A stretch of DNA of 64,000 nucleotides from Sphingomonas sp. S1-29 (GTDB lineage Bacteria > Pseudomonadota > Alphaproteobacteria > Sphingomonadales > Sphingomonadaceae). Position numbers and translations under genes: made by a program. Location of the stretch: NCBI RefSeq assembly GCF_026167545.1, contig NZ_CP110678.1, positions 2,601,501 to 2,665,500 of the forward strand, given 5' to 3'. Below, in pieces: positions 26,361 to 35,397 of this stretch. Under the pieces are notes generated by a model. The model saw only the letters and a program-made list of their open reading frames with translations, ran no database searches and was not told where the DNA came from. Each line of letters starts with the position of its first letter. Within the stretch, counting starts at the first letter, position 1.

Positions 26361-27173
26361 ATGACTAAGAAGAAAACAGTAGCAAGCAGGTCGACCGCGC
26401 TAGTGCCGATAACCGGGACTGCGCTTGCGCCGATTCTAGATTCCAATGACGCGGTGGAGCGACTGCCTGGTGTTGGTGGTTCTTTCGCCCGGGACCGCGG
26501 TGTGACGCTCGTCACAGATCGGCCATATGCGACCCGCGACCGGGTGGTCCCAGCGTCCGAAATCTACTTCGTTGATGAGGCCAAGCCTAGCGCGGATGGA
26601 CCGTGGCTTGGTGAAGCCGACAAGGTCGCGTGGCGGGATGAGGCGTCAGGGTATGAGTGCATCATGCTTCGTGACCGCCATGAATCGTTCCTTAGCGGTT
26701 ACGTCGGTGTGCCTCGCGAACACCCCCTCTGGGGGTGGGATCACGAAGCTGTGTCGCCAGCCCTTGGGATCGCAGTCCATGGTGGCCTTACCTACTCAGA
26801 GATTTGCCAAGATGGTCCTAGCCCGACCCGCGATATTCTCGTGGAGTCGCGGCGGATATGTCACGTGCCGGCGACCCCGCCCAAATATGGGCCGATCGAC
26901 CATGCAAGCGATTATCGCGTGGATGACCCGCACGCCTTTTGGTTCGGATTTGACTGCAATCATATTTACGACATCGTGCCCAACGCGCGCAGCCATCGGC
27001 GGCAATTTCTCTCGGCGGAGACAGCCGCCGAATATCGCGACGATACGTATGTCGTGCGCGAAATCGTCAACCTTGCTGCCCAACTGAAAGCGATCGCGGA
27101 CGGTACGCTTGCGCCGGGGCGCGAAGGTCCGCCGTTACCGCCCATCGGGCTCGACCCCCAGAGGGGAGGTTGA
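26361..27173 (+). CDS. Conserved hypothetical protein
   Basis: About 270 residues from ATG 26361 (AAGGA upstream; TTG 26355 in frame). The N-terminus is Lys/Thr-rich, then a compact domain begins at DEASGYECIMLRDRHESFLSGYVGVPREHPLWGWDHE, where many aromatic and acidic residues suggest a globular cytoplasmic protein. A later block reads DDPHAFWFGFDCNHIYDIVPNA, with His/Asp/Cys residues that could bind a metal. It resembles hypothetical proteins of integrative elements and phages; function unknown. It overlaps or abuts the next gene. Confidence 0.6.
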   Translation: MTKKKTVASRSTALVPITGTALAPILDSNDAVERLPGVGGSFARDRGVTLVTDRPYATRDRVVPASEIYFVDEAKPSADGPWLGEADKVAWRDEASGYECIMLRDRHESFLSGYVGVPREHPLWGWDHEAVSPALGIAVHGGLTYSEICQDGPSPTRDILVESRRICHVPATPPKYGPIDHASDYRVDDPHAFWFGFDCNHIYDIVPNARSHRRQFLSAETAAEYRDDTYVVREIVNLAAQLKAIADGTLAPGREGPPLPPIGLDPQRGG

Positions 27174-27175
27174 TC

Positions 27176-27973
27176 ATGGATCGCAGCAGAGATGGCGGCG
27201 GAAACCTTCCCTGGGGATGGTGGCTTCGTGCGTCTGGCAGCGTGCTGGAGGACGACGACGGTCGCACTTGGCGGTCTGTGCGAGATGCGTTTTGGCAGGG
27301 ACACCTAAGCTTCCCTGATGCGCATTTCGCGGCCGAGCAGCACGAGCTGCTCCTGCGTGTACTAACCGCCATTGAGGGACGCTGGGGGAGCGTCGCTGAG
27401 CAGCAGCACGATTTGTTCGGCGGCGACATGATGTCGTCGCGTTTCTATCGATGCTGGTTGATCTCAATTGGCTTGCTCGACGCGGGAGTCTCGTTCGGTA
27501 ATATTCCCAATCCGCTGCAGGGGGGGCTCACCGACCTCGGGCGCTCAGTTATGCTGATGCTGCAGGCTACTCGCGAGCCCGCCTGGCAAGATTTGCCTAT
27601 GGTAGACGTCATCGATGCCGTCGCAGAGAAAGAGCTTGGGCAAGCGGGAGAGGCTCGCGAGAAGGAGTTGAACGCCTTTGAGCGCGAGGTCGGCCATAGG
27701 CGCTATGTCTTCGCCCGCGAACGTGTCGGTCGGTCGCACTTGATCACGTTGACCGGCATTAGTACCGGCATTGGTGCGCGTATGCCGGTCAGGCGGGTGA
27801 TGTGGTCGCAGTCTTTCACTGACACTGGCGCCAGGGATGATCTGTTCGCTTGGCTGGCGATGCGCGTCGGTCGTTGGGACGATTGGGGGGCGTTGGCATA
27901 CGAAAATGGCGCAGAGGCTCTTACCGGGCACCTGTTCACGTTGTTTATCGTGGGGATGGGAAAGCCGGCTTGA
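27176..27973 (+). CDS. Conserved hypothetical protein
   Basis: About 265 residues from ATG 27176, three bases after the upstream stop (TTG 27170 would overlap it), so the two are probably co-translated. The product is soluble, Trp-rich at the start (LPWGWWLRASGSVLEDDDGRTW) and helical in the middle (AEKELGQAGEAREKELNAFERE). I recognise no catalytic motif. Last gene of the cassette beginning at 24547; position suggests shared transcription with the DEDDh exonuclease gene. Confidence 0.55.
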   Translation: MDRSRDGGGNLPWGWWLRASGSVLEDDDGRTWRSVRDAFWQGHLSFPDAHFAAEQHELLLRVLTAIEGRWGSVAEQQHDLFGGDMMSSRFYRCWLISIGLLDAGVSFGNIPNPLQGGLTDLGRSVMLMLQATREPAWQDLPMVDVIDAVAEKELGQAGEAREKELNAFEREVGHRRYVFARERVGRSHLITLTGISTGIGARMPVRRVMWSQSFTDTGARDDLFAWLAMRVGRWDDWGALAYENGAEALTGHLFTLFIVGMGKPA

Positions 27974-28751
27974 TAAGTGCCTGCGAGATTTTCCAAGGGC
28001 GGTTTGTATTGGGGGGTGCCGGGGAAACCGAGCGGGGGCTGCTCTCGTCGCGACGACCTGTCCGCGCCGGGCTGATGAGTTCGCCGCCCAATTTTAGCGC
28101 CCTGTTACCCGTTTTGGTCCCAACAACCTGCCCGTCGGGTCACTGATCGCCGAAGTTTGCCCACCGGGCATCGCTAGGTCGTAAGGGCGGATGACTTACC
28201 AAACATTTCCAATTCGCCCCTTCAGAATTCGCATTGCTGAAAGCGGCGCGGTTTGAAATGGCGGGCTCGTCCATGTCATCATCGTGACCATCTCGCGTTT
28301 CGAATTGACGACGTGGCGATCCAGCGAGGTTTTGCGCATGACGCGCCGCATGGGCAGCAGCAGCGATGACGCGTGCGTTGAGCCGATCGCCTCAGCTATC
28401 AATGGCCTTGCAACCATAGGCCGGAAGACCGTCAAGCGCACGTTCGCTCTGATTCGCACCGATCGATCGGCCAAACACGATTCGCGCGTCTGATTAATTG
28501 ATGTCGCGCTGCTTCCTGCTCGAGGTGGTAACCGACGCCTCACAGCTTCGCAGTTTCGAACCACGCACGAAGTTTCTTGGTCCGGATCGCTCAGATCCTC
28601 TTGGATGAAGACCCCCCATTTCATTGACTTGGAGCGCTACGCACTCGCCGCCTTATGGGGACCTAGGTCTACCCCTTAAGGGGCACGACATTTCATCAGA
28701 GCGCTTAAGTGAAAAATTGAGCGGTAGATGATGAATTATGACAAAAGTTGG
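27974..28751. other. Long gap between the accessory cassette and tRNA-Gln
   Basis: 778 bases. ORFs on both strands (for example 28196-28624 minus and 28284-28493 plus) have no family resemblance and no clear RBS. A short palindrome CCCCTTAAGGGG sits at 28672-28683. The stretch may be the decayed end of an island next to the tRNA gene. No integrase was found. Confidence 0.45.
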
Positions 28752-28822
28752 ATGCCCCGCGAGGATTCGAACCTCGATTAACGGAGTCAGAGTCCGTTGT
28801 CTTACCATTAGACGACAGGGCA
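28752..28822 (-). tRNA. tRNA-Gln (anticodon CTG)
   Basis: A full cloverleaf is readable on the minus strand: acceptor TGCCCTG pairing with CGGGGCA, D-arm with TCTAATGGTAAGAC, anticodon loop CTCTGAC within ACGGA/TCCGT, and T-arm CGAGG-TTCGAAT-CCTCG. The anticodon is CTG, glutamine. The CCA end is not encoded. The 3' end faces the accessory region at lower coordinates, the usual orientation when a tRNA gene serves as an island attachment site. Confidence 0.95.
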
Positions 28823-28968
28823 ATCGAGCGCGGCAACTACCCAGCCGGTTCGCGGGGGTCAAGGGGGGAATGCGCCGCTTTTGGTGCGCGCCTTGCTCGA
28901 CCGGCGCACATACGATAGCTTCGCCCCCAAGCACCGGCGGCTATTTGCCGTGACGGATCAGAACATAA

Positions 28969-30027
28969 GTGAGTGACGGCATGGGGGAAGATTTCGCCCG
29001 ACTGCCGCAGCGGCGCGGCCAGGGCGCCGAGTTGCCGGCCAATACCACCCGCGCCAGCCGCCCGCGCTGGCCCGATGCGCGCCATTATGCCGCGCTCGAT
29101 CTCGGCACCAACAATTGCCGGCTGCTCATCGCCCGCCCGCAAGGGCCGGGTTTTGCCGTGGTCGATGCCTTTTCGCGAATCGTCCGGCTGGGTGAGGGGT
29201 TGGCCACCAGCGGCCGGCTCAGCGACGCCGCGATCGATCGGACGCTGGCGGCGCTGCGCGTCTGTGCCGATAAACTGCGCAAGCGCAACGTGTCGCTCGC
29301 GCGCTCGGTCGCGACCGAGGCGTGCCGCCGCGCGAGCAACGGCGCCGAGTTCATCGCCCGCGTCCGCGACGAGACCGGGATCATGCTCGACGTCATCACC
29401 GCCGAGGAGGAAGCGCGGCTCGCGGTGCTCGGCTGCCACGCATTGCTCGAGCCCGGCGATGGCCCGGCGTTGGTGTTCGACATCGGCGGCGGATCGACCG
29501 AATTGGTGCTGGTCGATACCCGTACCACCGTGCCGACGGTGATCGACTGGCACAGCGCGCCCTGGGGCGTCGTCTCGCTCACCGAAGCCTCGGCGGCGGG
29601 CGCGGCGAGCGGCGAGGGGCTGGCGATCCTCTACGCCCGGATGCGCGACCTGGTGACCGCAAGCTTCGCGCCCTTTGCCGATCGGGTAGGGATGCCGGTG
29701 GGAACGCCGCGATTGCTCGGCACCAGCGGCACCGTCACCACGCTCGCCAGCGTCCATCTGGGGCTCAGCTCCTATGATCGCTCGGTGATCGACGGGCTGA
29801 TCGTGCCGACCGGGGCGATGCGCGCGGTCAGCGCGCGGCTCGCGGGGCTCGACCTCAACGAGCGCGCACAGGTGCCGTGCATCGGCCATGAGCGCGCCGA
29901 TCTGGTGGTGGCGGGCTGCGCGATCCTCGAATCGATCCTCGACATCTGGCCCGCCGAGCGGCTCGGCATCGCCGATCGCGGTATTCGCGAGGGCATTTTG
30001 CGCCGGCTGATGCAGGGCGGCGCATGA
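28969..30027 (+). CDS. Ppx/GppA family phosphatase
   Basis: 352 residues. ASKHA-fold phosphate loops are clear: AALDLGTNNCRLLIA near residue 41, VFDIGGGSTELVLVD near 170, LGTSGTVTTLA near 248. Catalytic-region residues of exopolyphosphatase/guanosine pentaphosphatase are present (EEEARLAV after the first domain). Length matches the short one-module GppA/Ppx type without the C-terminal HD domain. It should hydrolyse terminal phosphates of polyphosphate or pppGpp. Start GTG 28969 or ATG 28981. The rlmE gene follows after 25 bases, a common pairing in alphaproteobacteria that suggests an operon. Confidence 0.9.
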   Translation: MSDGMGEDFARLPQRRGQGAELPANTTRASRPRWPDARHYAALDLGTNNCRLLIARPQGPGFAVVDAFSRIVRLGEGLATSGRLSDAAIDRTLAALRVCADKLRKRNVSLARSVATEACRRASNGAEFIARVRDETGIMLDVITAEEEARLAVLGCHALLEPGDGPALVFDIGGGSTELVLVDTRTTVPTVIDWHSAPWGVVSLTEASAAGAASGEGLAILYARMRDLVTASFAPFADRVGMPVGTPRLLGTSGTVTTLASVHLGLSSYDRSVIDGLIVPTGAMRAVSARLAGLDLNERAQVPCIGHERADLVVAGCAILESILDIWPAERLGIADRGIREGILRRLMQGGA

Positions 30028-30052
30028 CCTACTCATCTATTGGAATTGTTCG

Positions 30053-30727
30053 ATGACCCGCACCTTGGGCAGTCCCGGCCGCGTCCGGGTCAAGACGTCG
30101 AAGAAGCGCACCCCGCAATCGACGCGCTGGCTCGAGCGCCAGCTCAACGACCCCTATGTGAAGAAGGCCAAGGCCGAGGGCTATCGCAGCCGCGCCGCGT
30201 ACAAGCTGATCGAGCTCGACGAGAAGTTCGGCTTTTTGAAGGGCACGCGCCGCGTCGTCGATCTGGGGCTCGCGCCGGGCGGTTGGGCCCAAGTGGTGCG
30301 CCGCACCGTGCCGCAGGCGGCGGTGGTCGGCATCGATCTGCTACCGGTCGATCCGATCGACGGGGTGACGATCCTCCAGATGGACTTCCTCGACGACGCC
30401 GCGCCGCAGCGGCTGGTCGAGGCGCTGGGCGGCGAGGCAGATCTGGTGCTGTCGGACATGGCGGCGAACACCGTCGGCCATCCACAGACCGACGCGCTGC
30501 GCACCTCGGCGCTGGTCGAGGCCGCGCTCGCCTTCGCGATCGAGGTGCTGCGGCCCGGCGGCACCTTCGTGTCGAAGGTGTTCGCGGGCGGCGGCGATTC
30601 GGCGATGGTGGTCGAAATGAAGCGCAACTTCACCAGCGTGAAGCACGCCAAGCCCCCCGCCAGCCGCAAGGGATCGGTCGAATGGTTCGTCGTGGCCAGC
30701 GGGTTCAAGGGGCGGCGAGCCGATTAG
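30053..30727 (+). CDS. rlmE: 23S rRNA (uridine-2'-O-)-methyltransferase RlmE (FtsJ/RrmJ)
   Basis: 224 residues. A Rossmann-fold methyltransferase with SAM motif VVDLGLAPGGWAQVV (68-82) and the K-D-K-E catalytic tetrad of RlmE: K51 in RAAYKL, D135 in LSDMAAN, K175 in VSKVFAGG, E210 in VEWFVVA. It methylates U2552 (E. coli numbering) of 23S rRNA in the 50S subunit, aiding assembly and heat tolerance. Slightly longer than the E. coli enzyme through a basic N-terminus. A weak GGAA lies seven bases before the ATG. Confidence 0.95.
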   Translation: MTRTLGSPGRVRVKTSKKRTPQSTRWLERQLNDPYVKKAKAEGYRSRAAYKLIELDEKFGFLKGTRRVVDLGLAPGGWAQVVRRTVPQAAVVGIDLLPVDPIDGVTILQMDFLDDAAPQRLVEALGGEADLVLSDMAANTVGHPQTDALRTSALVEAALAFAIEVLRPGGTFVSKVFAGGGDSAMVVEMKRNFTSVKHAKPPASRKGSVEWFVVASGFKGRRAD

Positions 30728-30941
30728 CCGCGCTAATCGGCGTCGCGGACCGCCCCCGGCCGGCGGGCCGCAGGACCCGACCGACGGCGCGGCTTTGCCG
30801 CGACGGGCTCCCGGCAGCACCCCGTTCCCGCCGAAGTTCCGCAACAAAACGCGCCTTCGCCCGTTGTAATATTATTGCCCTTGCGTCAGCGGGGGAGCCT
30901 CACCGGTCGATACGAACCGGGAAAACCGCCAGGAGCAACGC

Positions 30942-31391
30942 ATGACCAATCTACTCGCAGCCGGACTGATGTTTGGCATGACGGTGGCCGTCTCGAGCGC
31001 GACCGTCGCCCATGAAACCCGGATCGACCATGCCAGCGGCCCGGTCGACGTGCGCTACAACGGCGCGGTGACGATCAACCACCAGCAGATCGGCAGCGTC
31101 GCCCCCGGCGGACGTCCTTCAACGCTGCGCTGCGCGTGGCGGGCCGATATGGCAGTGACTCGGCAAGCCAAGGCGACGCCGGGCACGCTGATGACCCGCC
31201 AGTTCGTCCGCGAAGGCATCGCCTCGGGCAGCCGCGCTGGCTGGTGCACCACCAACAAGGCCGCGATCGCCAAGGAAGTCGCGGCGCGGACCCGCGACCT
31301 CAACCAGCACATCGTCGAGGTCGCGCAGGAGGACCATGACGTCCTGCGCGGCGAGCTCGACCGGCTGCACGGCGCGGTGCGCGAAGGATGA
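30942..31391 (+). CDS. Conserved secreted hypothetical protein
   Basis: 149 residues with a signal peptide (AAGLMFGMTVAVSSATVAHE) after AGGAG. The mature domain has two Cys (TLRCAWRAD and AGWCTTNKAAI) that could form a disulfide, beta strands at the start (VDVRYNGAVTINHQQIG) and a helical C-terminus rich in charged residues. I recall similar proteins in sphingomonads, without a function. Its stop overlaps the ATG of the next gene (ATGA), so the two envelope proteins are made together. Confidence 0.7.
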   Translation: MTNLLAAGLMFGMTVAVSSATVAHETRIDHASGPVDVRYNGAVTINHQQIGSVAPGGRPSTLRCAWRADMAVTRQAKATPGTLMTRQFVREGIASGSRAGWCTTNKAAIAKEVAARTRDLNQHIVEVAQEDHDVLRGELDRLHGAVREG

Positions 31392-32122
31392 AGCGCGCTG
31401 GCTTGATCATCGCCGCCGCCTTGCCGGCGGCAATCGCGCCCGCGGCGGCGCAGGACCGCCCCACGATCGGGTTCGAGGCAGCAACCGATGAAGTCCGTCG
31501 CGGCCTGAGCTGGAGCGAGGGACGCGCCGCGCTGTCGGCCGATGTCTCGGGTGCGCTCGGGCCAATCGAAGCCTCGGCACGCGTCGTCACGACGCGCGAT
31601 TCGATCCGCCACGACGGCGCCTGGTCGGTCGCCGACCTGCGGCTGACGACCGCGACTGACGTAGGGCCGATCCAGCTGCGCGGCGGCGCCACCGCGCATC
31701 TGTTCGCGGGCGCCCGATCGAAGATGGACTATGTCGAACTCGGCGGATCGGCGAGCTACACCTACGGCCCCGCGCAGCTGACCGGCGGGGTCGAATTCGC
31801 GCCGTCGCAGGACGCGATCGGCGGCAGCAACGTCTATCTCTACGCCAACGCCGATGCCGGCATTCCCGGCACGCCGTTCACGCTGATCGCCGGGGTCGGC
31901 CATTCATCGGGAAGCGCGGACGATCCGATCCGCGCGCAGCGGCTGCGTCCGGGCGGCAGCTATGCCGATTGGCGGCTGGGGGTCGAGCACCGCCAGGGGC
32001 CGCTGACGCTCGGGGTCGATTATCTCGGCACCGACATCGATCGTGCCGAAGCGTTCGGCCCATTCGCCGACGCGCGCCATTCGGGCGATCGCCTGCTCGG
32101 CCGGGTGCGCTTCGCGCTGTAG
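31388..32122 (+). CDS. Putative outer membrane porin-like protein (TorF/Gcw_chp type)
   Basis: 244 residues with a signal peptide ending ...APAAAQ. The mature part begins TIGFEAATDEVRRGLSWSEGRAAL, the conserved opening of the Gcw_chp/TorF putative porin family, and continues as alternating beta strands with many Gly and aromatic turns, ending in GRVRFAL with an aromatic near the C-terminus. Predicted outer membrane barrel. Translationally coupled to the upstream secreted protein by a four-base overlap, and followed by a strong terminator hairpin at 32146-32174. Confidence 0.75.
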   Translation: MKRAGLIIAAALPAAIAPAAAQDRPTIGFEAATDEVRRGLSWSEGRAALSADVSGALGPIEASARVVTTRDSIRHDGAWSVADLRLTTATDVGPIQLRGGATAHLFAGARSKMDYVELGGSASYTYGPAQLTGGVEFAPSQDAIGGSNVYLYANADAGIPGTPFTLIAGVGHSSGSADDPIRAQRLRPGGSYADWRLGVEHRQGPLTLGVDYLGTDIDRAEAFGPFADARHSGDRLLGRVRFAL

Positions 32123-32140
32123 CGCCGTCGATCGCCCAAC

Positions 32141-32174
32141 AAAAAAGCCGCGGCAACAACGCCGCGGCTCTTTT
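32141..32174. terminator. Bidirectional rho-independent terminator
   Basis: A nine-base-pair stem AGCCGCGGC / GCCGCGGCT with a six-base loop (32146-32169), an A-run on the left (32141-32146) and CTTTT on the right. It lies between two convergent genes and can stop transcription of both the porin-like gene (plus) and rpoZ (minus). Confidence 0.9.
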
Positions 32175-32199
32175 GGTTCGCTTGGAGGAAGCCGGAGCT

Positions 32200-32544
32200 T
32201 CAGCCCTCGTAGTCGCCGCCGACATTCTGGTTGCGCGGCGGGGCAGCGGCGGTGAGGCGAAGCGCTTCGGCCGATGCCGAGAGCGAGCCGACCTCGTCGG
32301 GCGCCTCGTCATCGTCGATGATCACCCGCTGCAGGCTCGACACCACCGATTCCTGCAGGTGATCGGGACGCACCGTCTCCTCGGCAATCTCGCGCAGCGC
32401 GACGACCGGGTTCTTGTCGCGGTCGCGCTCGAGCGTCAGTTCGGCGCCGCCCGAAATCTGGCGCGCACGCTGGGCAGCCAGCAGGACCAGATCGAACCGG
32501 TTGGGGATCTTGTCGACGCAATCCTCGACAGTGACGCGCGCCAT
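32200..32544 (-). CDS. rpoZ: RNA polymerase omega subunit
   Basis: 114 residues from ATG 32544, with GAAGGAAG about six bases upstream. The frame stays open far upstream but only as a high-GC artefact. The N-terminus [30 protein letters not shown] is the omega signature, and [16 protein letters not shown] follows in the conserved place. Omega assists folding and assembly of the beta-prime subunit and, in many bacteria, (p)ppGpp binding. The C-terminal 35 residues are a variable tail. It shares a terminator hairpin with the convergent porin-like gene. Confidence 0.95.
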   Translation of the reverse strand: MARVTVEDCVDKIPNRFDLVLLAAQRARQISGGAELTLERDRDKNPVVALREIAEETVRPDHLQESVVSSLQRVIIDDDEAPDEVGSLSASAEALRLTAAAPPRNQNVGGDYEG

Positions 32545-32664
32545 GAACGCTTCCTTCGCAAGACGATGGTGTAGGGGATAAGCCTTCCGCCTAGGCGGGG
32601 GCGGCGCGCAAGTCAAGATTTTCCGCCGGTTGCGCCCGCGCCTGCCACGCCGCATGAGGGCGCG

Positions 32665-33834
32665 ATGGACGAGCCGCCCCCGCAACCGACCTTCACCGTC
32701 GACGGCAACCGCCTGACGATGCTCGACACCGGGCCGCGCCGCTATCGCGCGCTGCTCGACCTGATCGAAGGCGCGCAGCACAGCCTGCGCGTGCTCTATT
32801 ACATCTACGAAGACGACGCCGCCGGGCTCGCGGTGGGCGAGGCGCTGGCGGCGGCGGCGGCGCGCGGGGTGAAGGTCTCGCTGCTGGTCGACGGGCTCGG
32901 CAGCGAGGCCGCGGCGGGGCGCGACTTCTTCGAGGGGCTGACGGCGGGCGGGGTCGATGTCTGCCGTTTCATCCCGCGCTTCGGCCGGCGCTATCTGCTG
33001 CGCAACCACCAGAAGCTCGCGCTCGCCGACGAAGCGCGCGTCATCATCGGCGGGTTCAACATCAAGAGCGACTATTTCGGCGCGCCGGGCGACGACCACG
33101 AGGCGTGGCGCGACCTCGGCCTGCTGGTCGCGGGGCCCGCCGCGGCGCGGCTGGCGGGCTATTTCGACGCGCTGCTGCGCTGGGCGCAGCGCCCCAAGGC
33201 GCCGATCCGCGCACTCAACCGGCTGCTGCGCGTGTGGAGCGAGGACGAGGGGCCGGTGCGCTGGCTGCTCGGTGGGCCTACGCGGCGGCTGTCGCCCTGG
33301 GCGCGGGTGATCCAGCGCGAGCTCAAGCGCGGGCGCCAGATCGACTTGATCGCCGCCTATTTCGCCCCCGGCCCGCTCTTGCTCCGCCGGCTGGGACGGG
33401 CGGCGCGGGGTGGTACGGTGCGGATCGTGCTGCCCGCGCGCACCGACAATTACATGGCGATCTGGGCCTCGCGCTTCACCTATGCCGGGCTGCTCCGCCG
33501 CGGCGTCGCGATCCACGAATATCAGGCGACCAAGCTCCACACCAAGCTGATCGCGATCGACGATGCGGTGCATATCGGCTCGGCCAATTTCGACATTCGC
33601 AGCCTGTTCGTGAACATGGAGCTGATGCTGCGGATCGACGATCCCGTGTTCGCGCGCCACGTCCACGCCTATGTCGATGGCGAGGTTGCGCAGTCCGATC
33701 TGATCACCCCCGCGCTCCACCGCGAACGCATGTCGATCCCGCGCCGTATCAGCCAGGCGGCGGCGTATTTCCTGATGGCGGTGGTCGACCCGTCGCTAAG
33801 CCGAACGCTGCCCTTCTGGGGCGAGAAGGAATGA
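32665..33834 (+). CDS. Phospholipase D-family protein, cardiolipin synthase-like
   Basis: 389 residues without the N-terminal membrane hairpin of ClsA. Two HKD motifs: [19 protein letters not shown] (about residue 113) and [18 protein letters not shown] (about residue 292), each with the His, Lys and Asp in place. The length and missing N-terminal anchor fit ClsB-like synthases, which join two phosphatidyl groups to form cardiolipin or transfer to other alcohols. The C-terminus carries a hydrophobic stretch ([17 protein letters not shown]). This is the second PLD-type gene in the window. Start ATG 32665 (GAGGG close upstream). Confidence 0.85.
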   Translation: MDEPPPQPTFTVDGNRLTMLDTGPRRYRALLDLIEGAQHSLRVLYYIYEDDAAGLAVGEALAAAAARGVKVSLLVDGLGSEAAAGRDFFEGLTAGGVDVCRFIPRFGRRYLLRNHQKLALADEARVIIGGFNIKSDYFGAPGDDHEAWRDLGLLVAGPAAARLAGYFDALLRWAQRPKAPIRALNRLLRVWSEDEGPVRWLLGGPTRRLSPWARVIQRELKRGRQIDLIAAYFAPGPLLLRRLGRAARGGTVRIVLPARTDNYMAIWASRFTYAGLLRRGVAIHEYQATKLHTKLIAIDDAVHIGSANFDIRSLFVNMELMLRIDDPVFARHVHAYVDGEVAQSDLITPALHRERMSIPRRISQAAAYFLMAVVDPSLSRTLPFWGEKE

Positions 33835-33840
33835 CTAAAG

Positions 33841-33864
33841 CCCTCTCCCGCCTGCGGGAGAGGG
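33841..33864. repeat. Palindromic hairpin, possible terminator
   Basis: CCCTCTCCCG and CGGGAGAGGG form a ten-base-pair stem just after the cardiolipin synthase-like stop codon, followed by GTCGGGTGAGGG. This form recurs widely between genes in related bacteria as an intergenic repeat. Placed between convergent genes it may act as a terminator, although no T-run follows. Confidence 0.6.
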
Positions 33865-33918
33865 TCGGGTGAGGGCCTTCTGCTTCTTCTTCCCTCCCAG
33901 GAAGGGAGGTCCCCCCCC

Positions 33919-35397
33919 TCACCGTTCCCCGCGCAGCACCTCGCTGCCGCGCGGCGTCTCGGGTGGCGCGATCGATGCCTCGGGCACCAGGTCGGCGCCG
34001 CCCAGCGTGCGGTACAATGTCACCAGATTGTCGGCCCGCACCAGCCGCGTCAGCGCCAGCGAGCGCCGCGCGCCGTACAGCGTCCGCTGTGCATCGAGCG
34101 TCGTCAGGAACCCGTCGATCCCCTCGCGATAGCGCGCGTCGGACAGGCGGAAGGTATCGGCCGCCGCCTCCTGCAGCGCGAGCTGCGCGGCATATTGCTC
34201 GGCGATCACCCCGCGCCGCGCCAGCGCGTCGGAGACTTCGCGGAACGCGGTCTGGATCGCCAGCCGATATTGCGCCACCGCGATGTCGCGCTGCGCCTGC
34301 GTCGTTTCGAGATTGCCGCGGTTGAAGCCGCCGTCGAACAGCGGCACCCCGGCATCGGCACCGCCATTATAGGTGAAGCCGCTATTGGTGAACAACGACC
34401 CCAGCGCGTTGCTCGCAAACCCCACCAGCCCGGTCAGGCTGATCGACGGGAAGAATTGCGCGCGCGCCGCGCCGATGCGCGCGTTGGCGGCGCGCAGCGT
34501 ATATTCGGCCTGCACCACGTCGGGCCGCGCCAGCAGGATCCGCGAATCGAGCCCGGCGGGCAGTTCGGCGAGCAGCGGATCGGCGGTCTCGATCGATTGC
34601 GGCAGCTCGGCATCGGTCACCGGCGCACCGACCAACAGCTCGAGCGCGTTGCGATCCTGCGCGACCACCGCGGTCAGATCGGCGCGATCGGCGCGCGCCT
34701 GTTGCAGGATCGTCTCGGCCTGGCGCAGATCGGTGCGACCGATGATTCCGCCTTCCAGCCGCGCGCGCGTGAGCTCGACCGAGCGCTGCGCGCTGGTAAG
34801 CGTGTCCTCGGCGATCGCCAGCAGGCTGCGATCGGTCGCGAGCGTGTAATAGGCGCTGGCGGTTTCGCCGACCAAGGTCAGCCGCGCCGCGCGCATCCCC
34901 GCCTCGGTCGCGAGATATTCGTTGAGCGCCGCATTGGCGGTCGATCGCACCCGTCCGAACAGGTCGATCTCGAACGCGGTCAGCCCCGCCGATGCGTTGT
35001 AAATCTGCGTCACGCTGCCGCCGCCGCCAAAGCCCTGCGCCGCCCCGCGATTGCGCGCGATCGACGCGCCCGCCGAGCCGGTGAACGACGGCAGCAGGTC
35101 GGCGCGCGCGCTGCGCAACTGACCGCGCGCCGAGCGGACATTGCCCAGCGCCACCTGCAGATTCTGGTTGTTCGCCAGCGCGCGCCCGATGATCGTCTGC
35201 AACCGCGGGTCGCGGAAGATGTCGGTGTAGCGCACCGGTTGCGCACCGCTCACCGGCAAGGCGGAGTAGGCGCCGCCCACCGGGAATTGCCCCGGCACCG
35301 CAGGGCTCGGCCGCTCGTAGCTGGGCTCCAGGCTGCAGCCGGCGATCGGCAGCGCCATCGCGGCCAGGATCGCCCACCGGTTCTTCAAGGTTGTCAT
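33919..35397 (-). CDS. RND efflux outer membrane factor (NodT/OprM family lipoprotein)
   Basis: About 492 residues from ATG 35397. Lipoprotein signal with lipobox PIAGC, then two repeated outer membrane efflux protein domains rich in long Ala/Arg/Gln helices (IIGRALANNQNLQVALGNV; later ILLARPDVVQAEYTLRAANARIGAARAQFFPSISLTGL, typical NodT). It forms the trimeric channel that connects the pump to the outside. The ATG overlaps the stop of the RND pump gene by four bases. The frame continues upstream inside the pump gene, but only the start at 35397 gives a signal peptide. Last gene of the efflux operon. Confidence 0.92.
   Translation of the reverse strand: MTTLKNRWAILAAMALPIAGCSLEPSYERPSPAVPGQFPVGGAYSALPVSGAQPVRYTDIFRDPRLQTIIGRALANNQNLQVALGNVRSARGQLRSARADLLPSFTGSAGASIARNRGAAQGFGGGGSVTQIYNASAGLTAFEIDLFGRVRSTANAALNEYLATEAGMRAARLTLVGETASAYYTLATDRSLLAIAEDTLTSAQRSVELTRARLEGGIIGRTDLRQAETILQQARADRADLTAVVAQDRNALELLVGAPVTDAELPQSIETADPLLAELPAGLDSRILLARPDVVQAEYTLRAANARIGAARAQFFPSISLTGLVGFASNALGSLFTNSGFTYNGGADAGVPLFDGGFNRGNLETTQAQRDIAVAQYRLAIQTAFREVSDALARRGVIAEQYAAQLALQEAAADTFRLSDARYREGIDGFLTTLDAQRTLYGARRSLALTRLVRADNLVTLYRTLGGADLVPEASIAPPETPRGSEVLRGER

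Noticed and set aside
28196..28624. 142-codon minus-strand ORF near the tRNA
   Set aside because: Composition like decayed DNA; no motif or RBS found.
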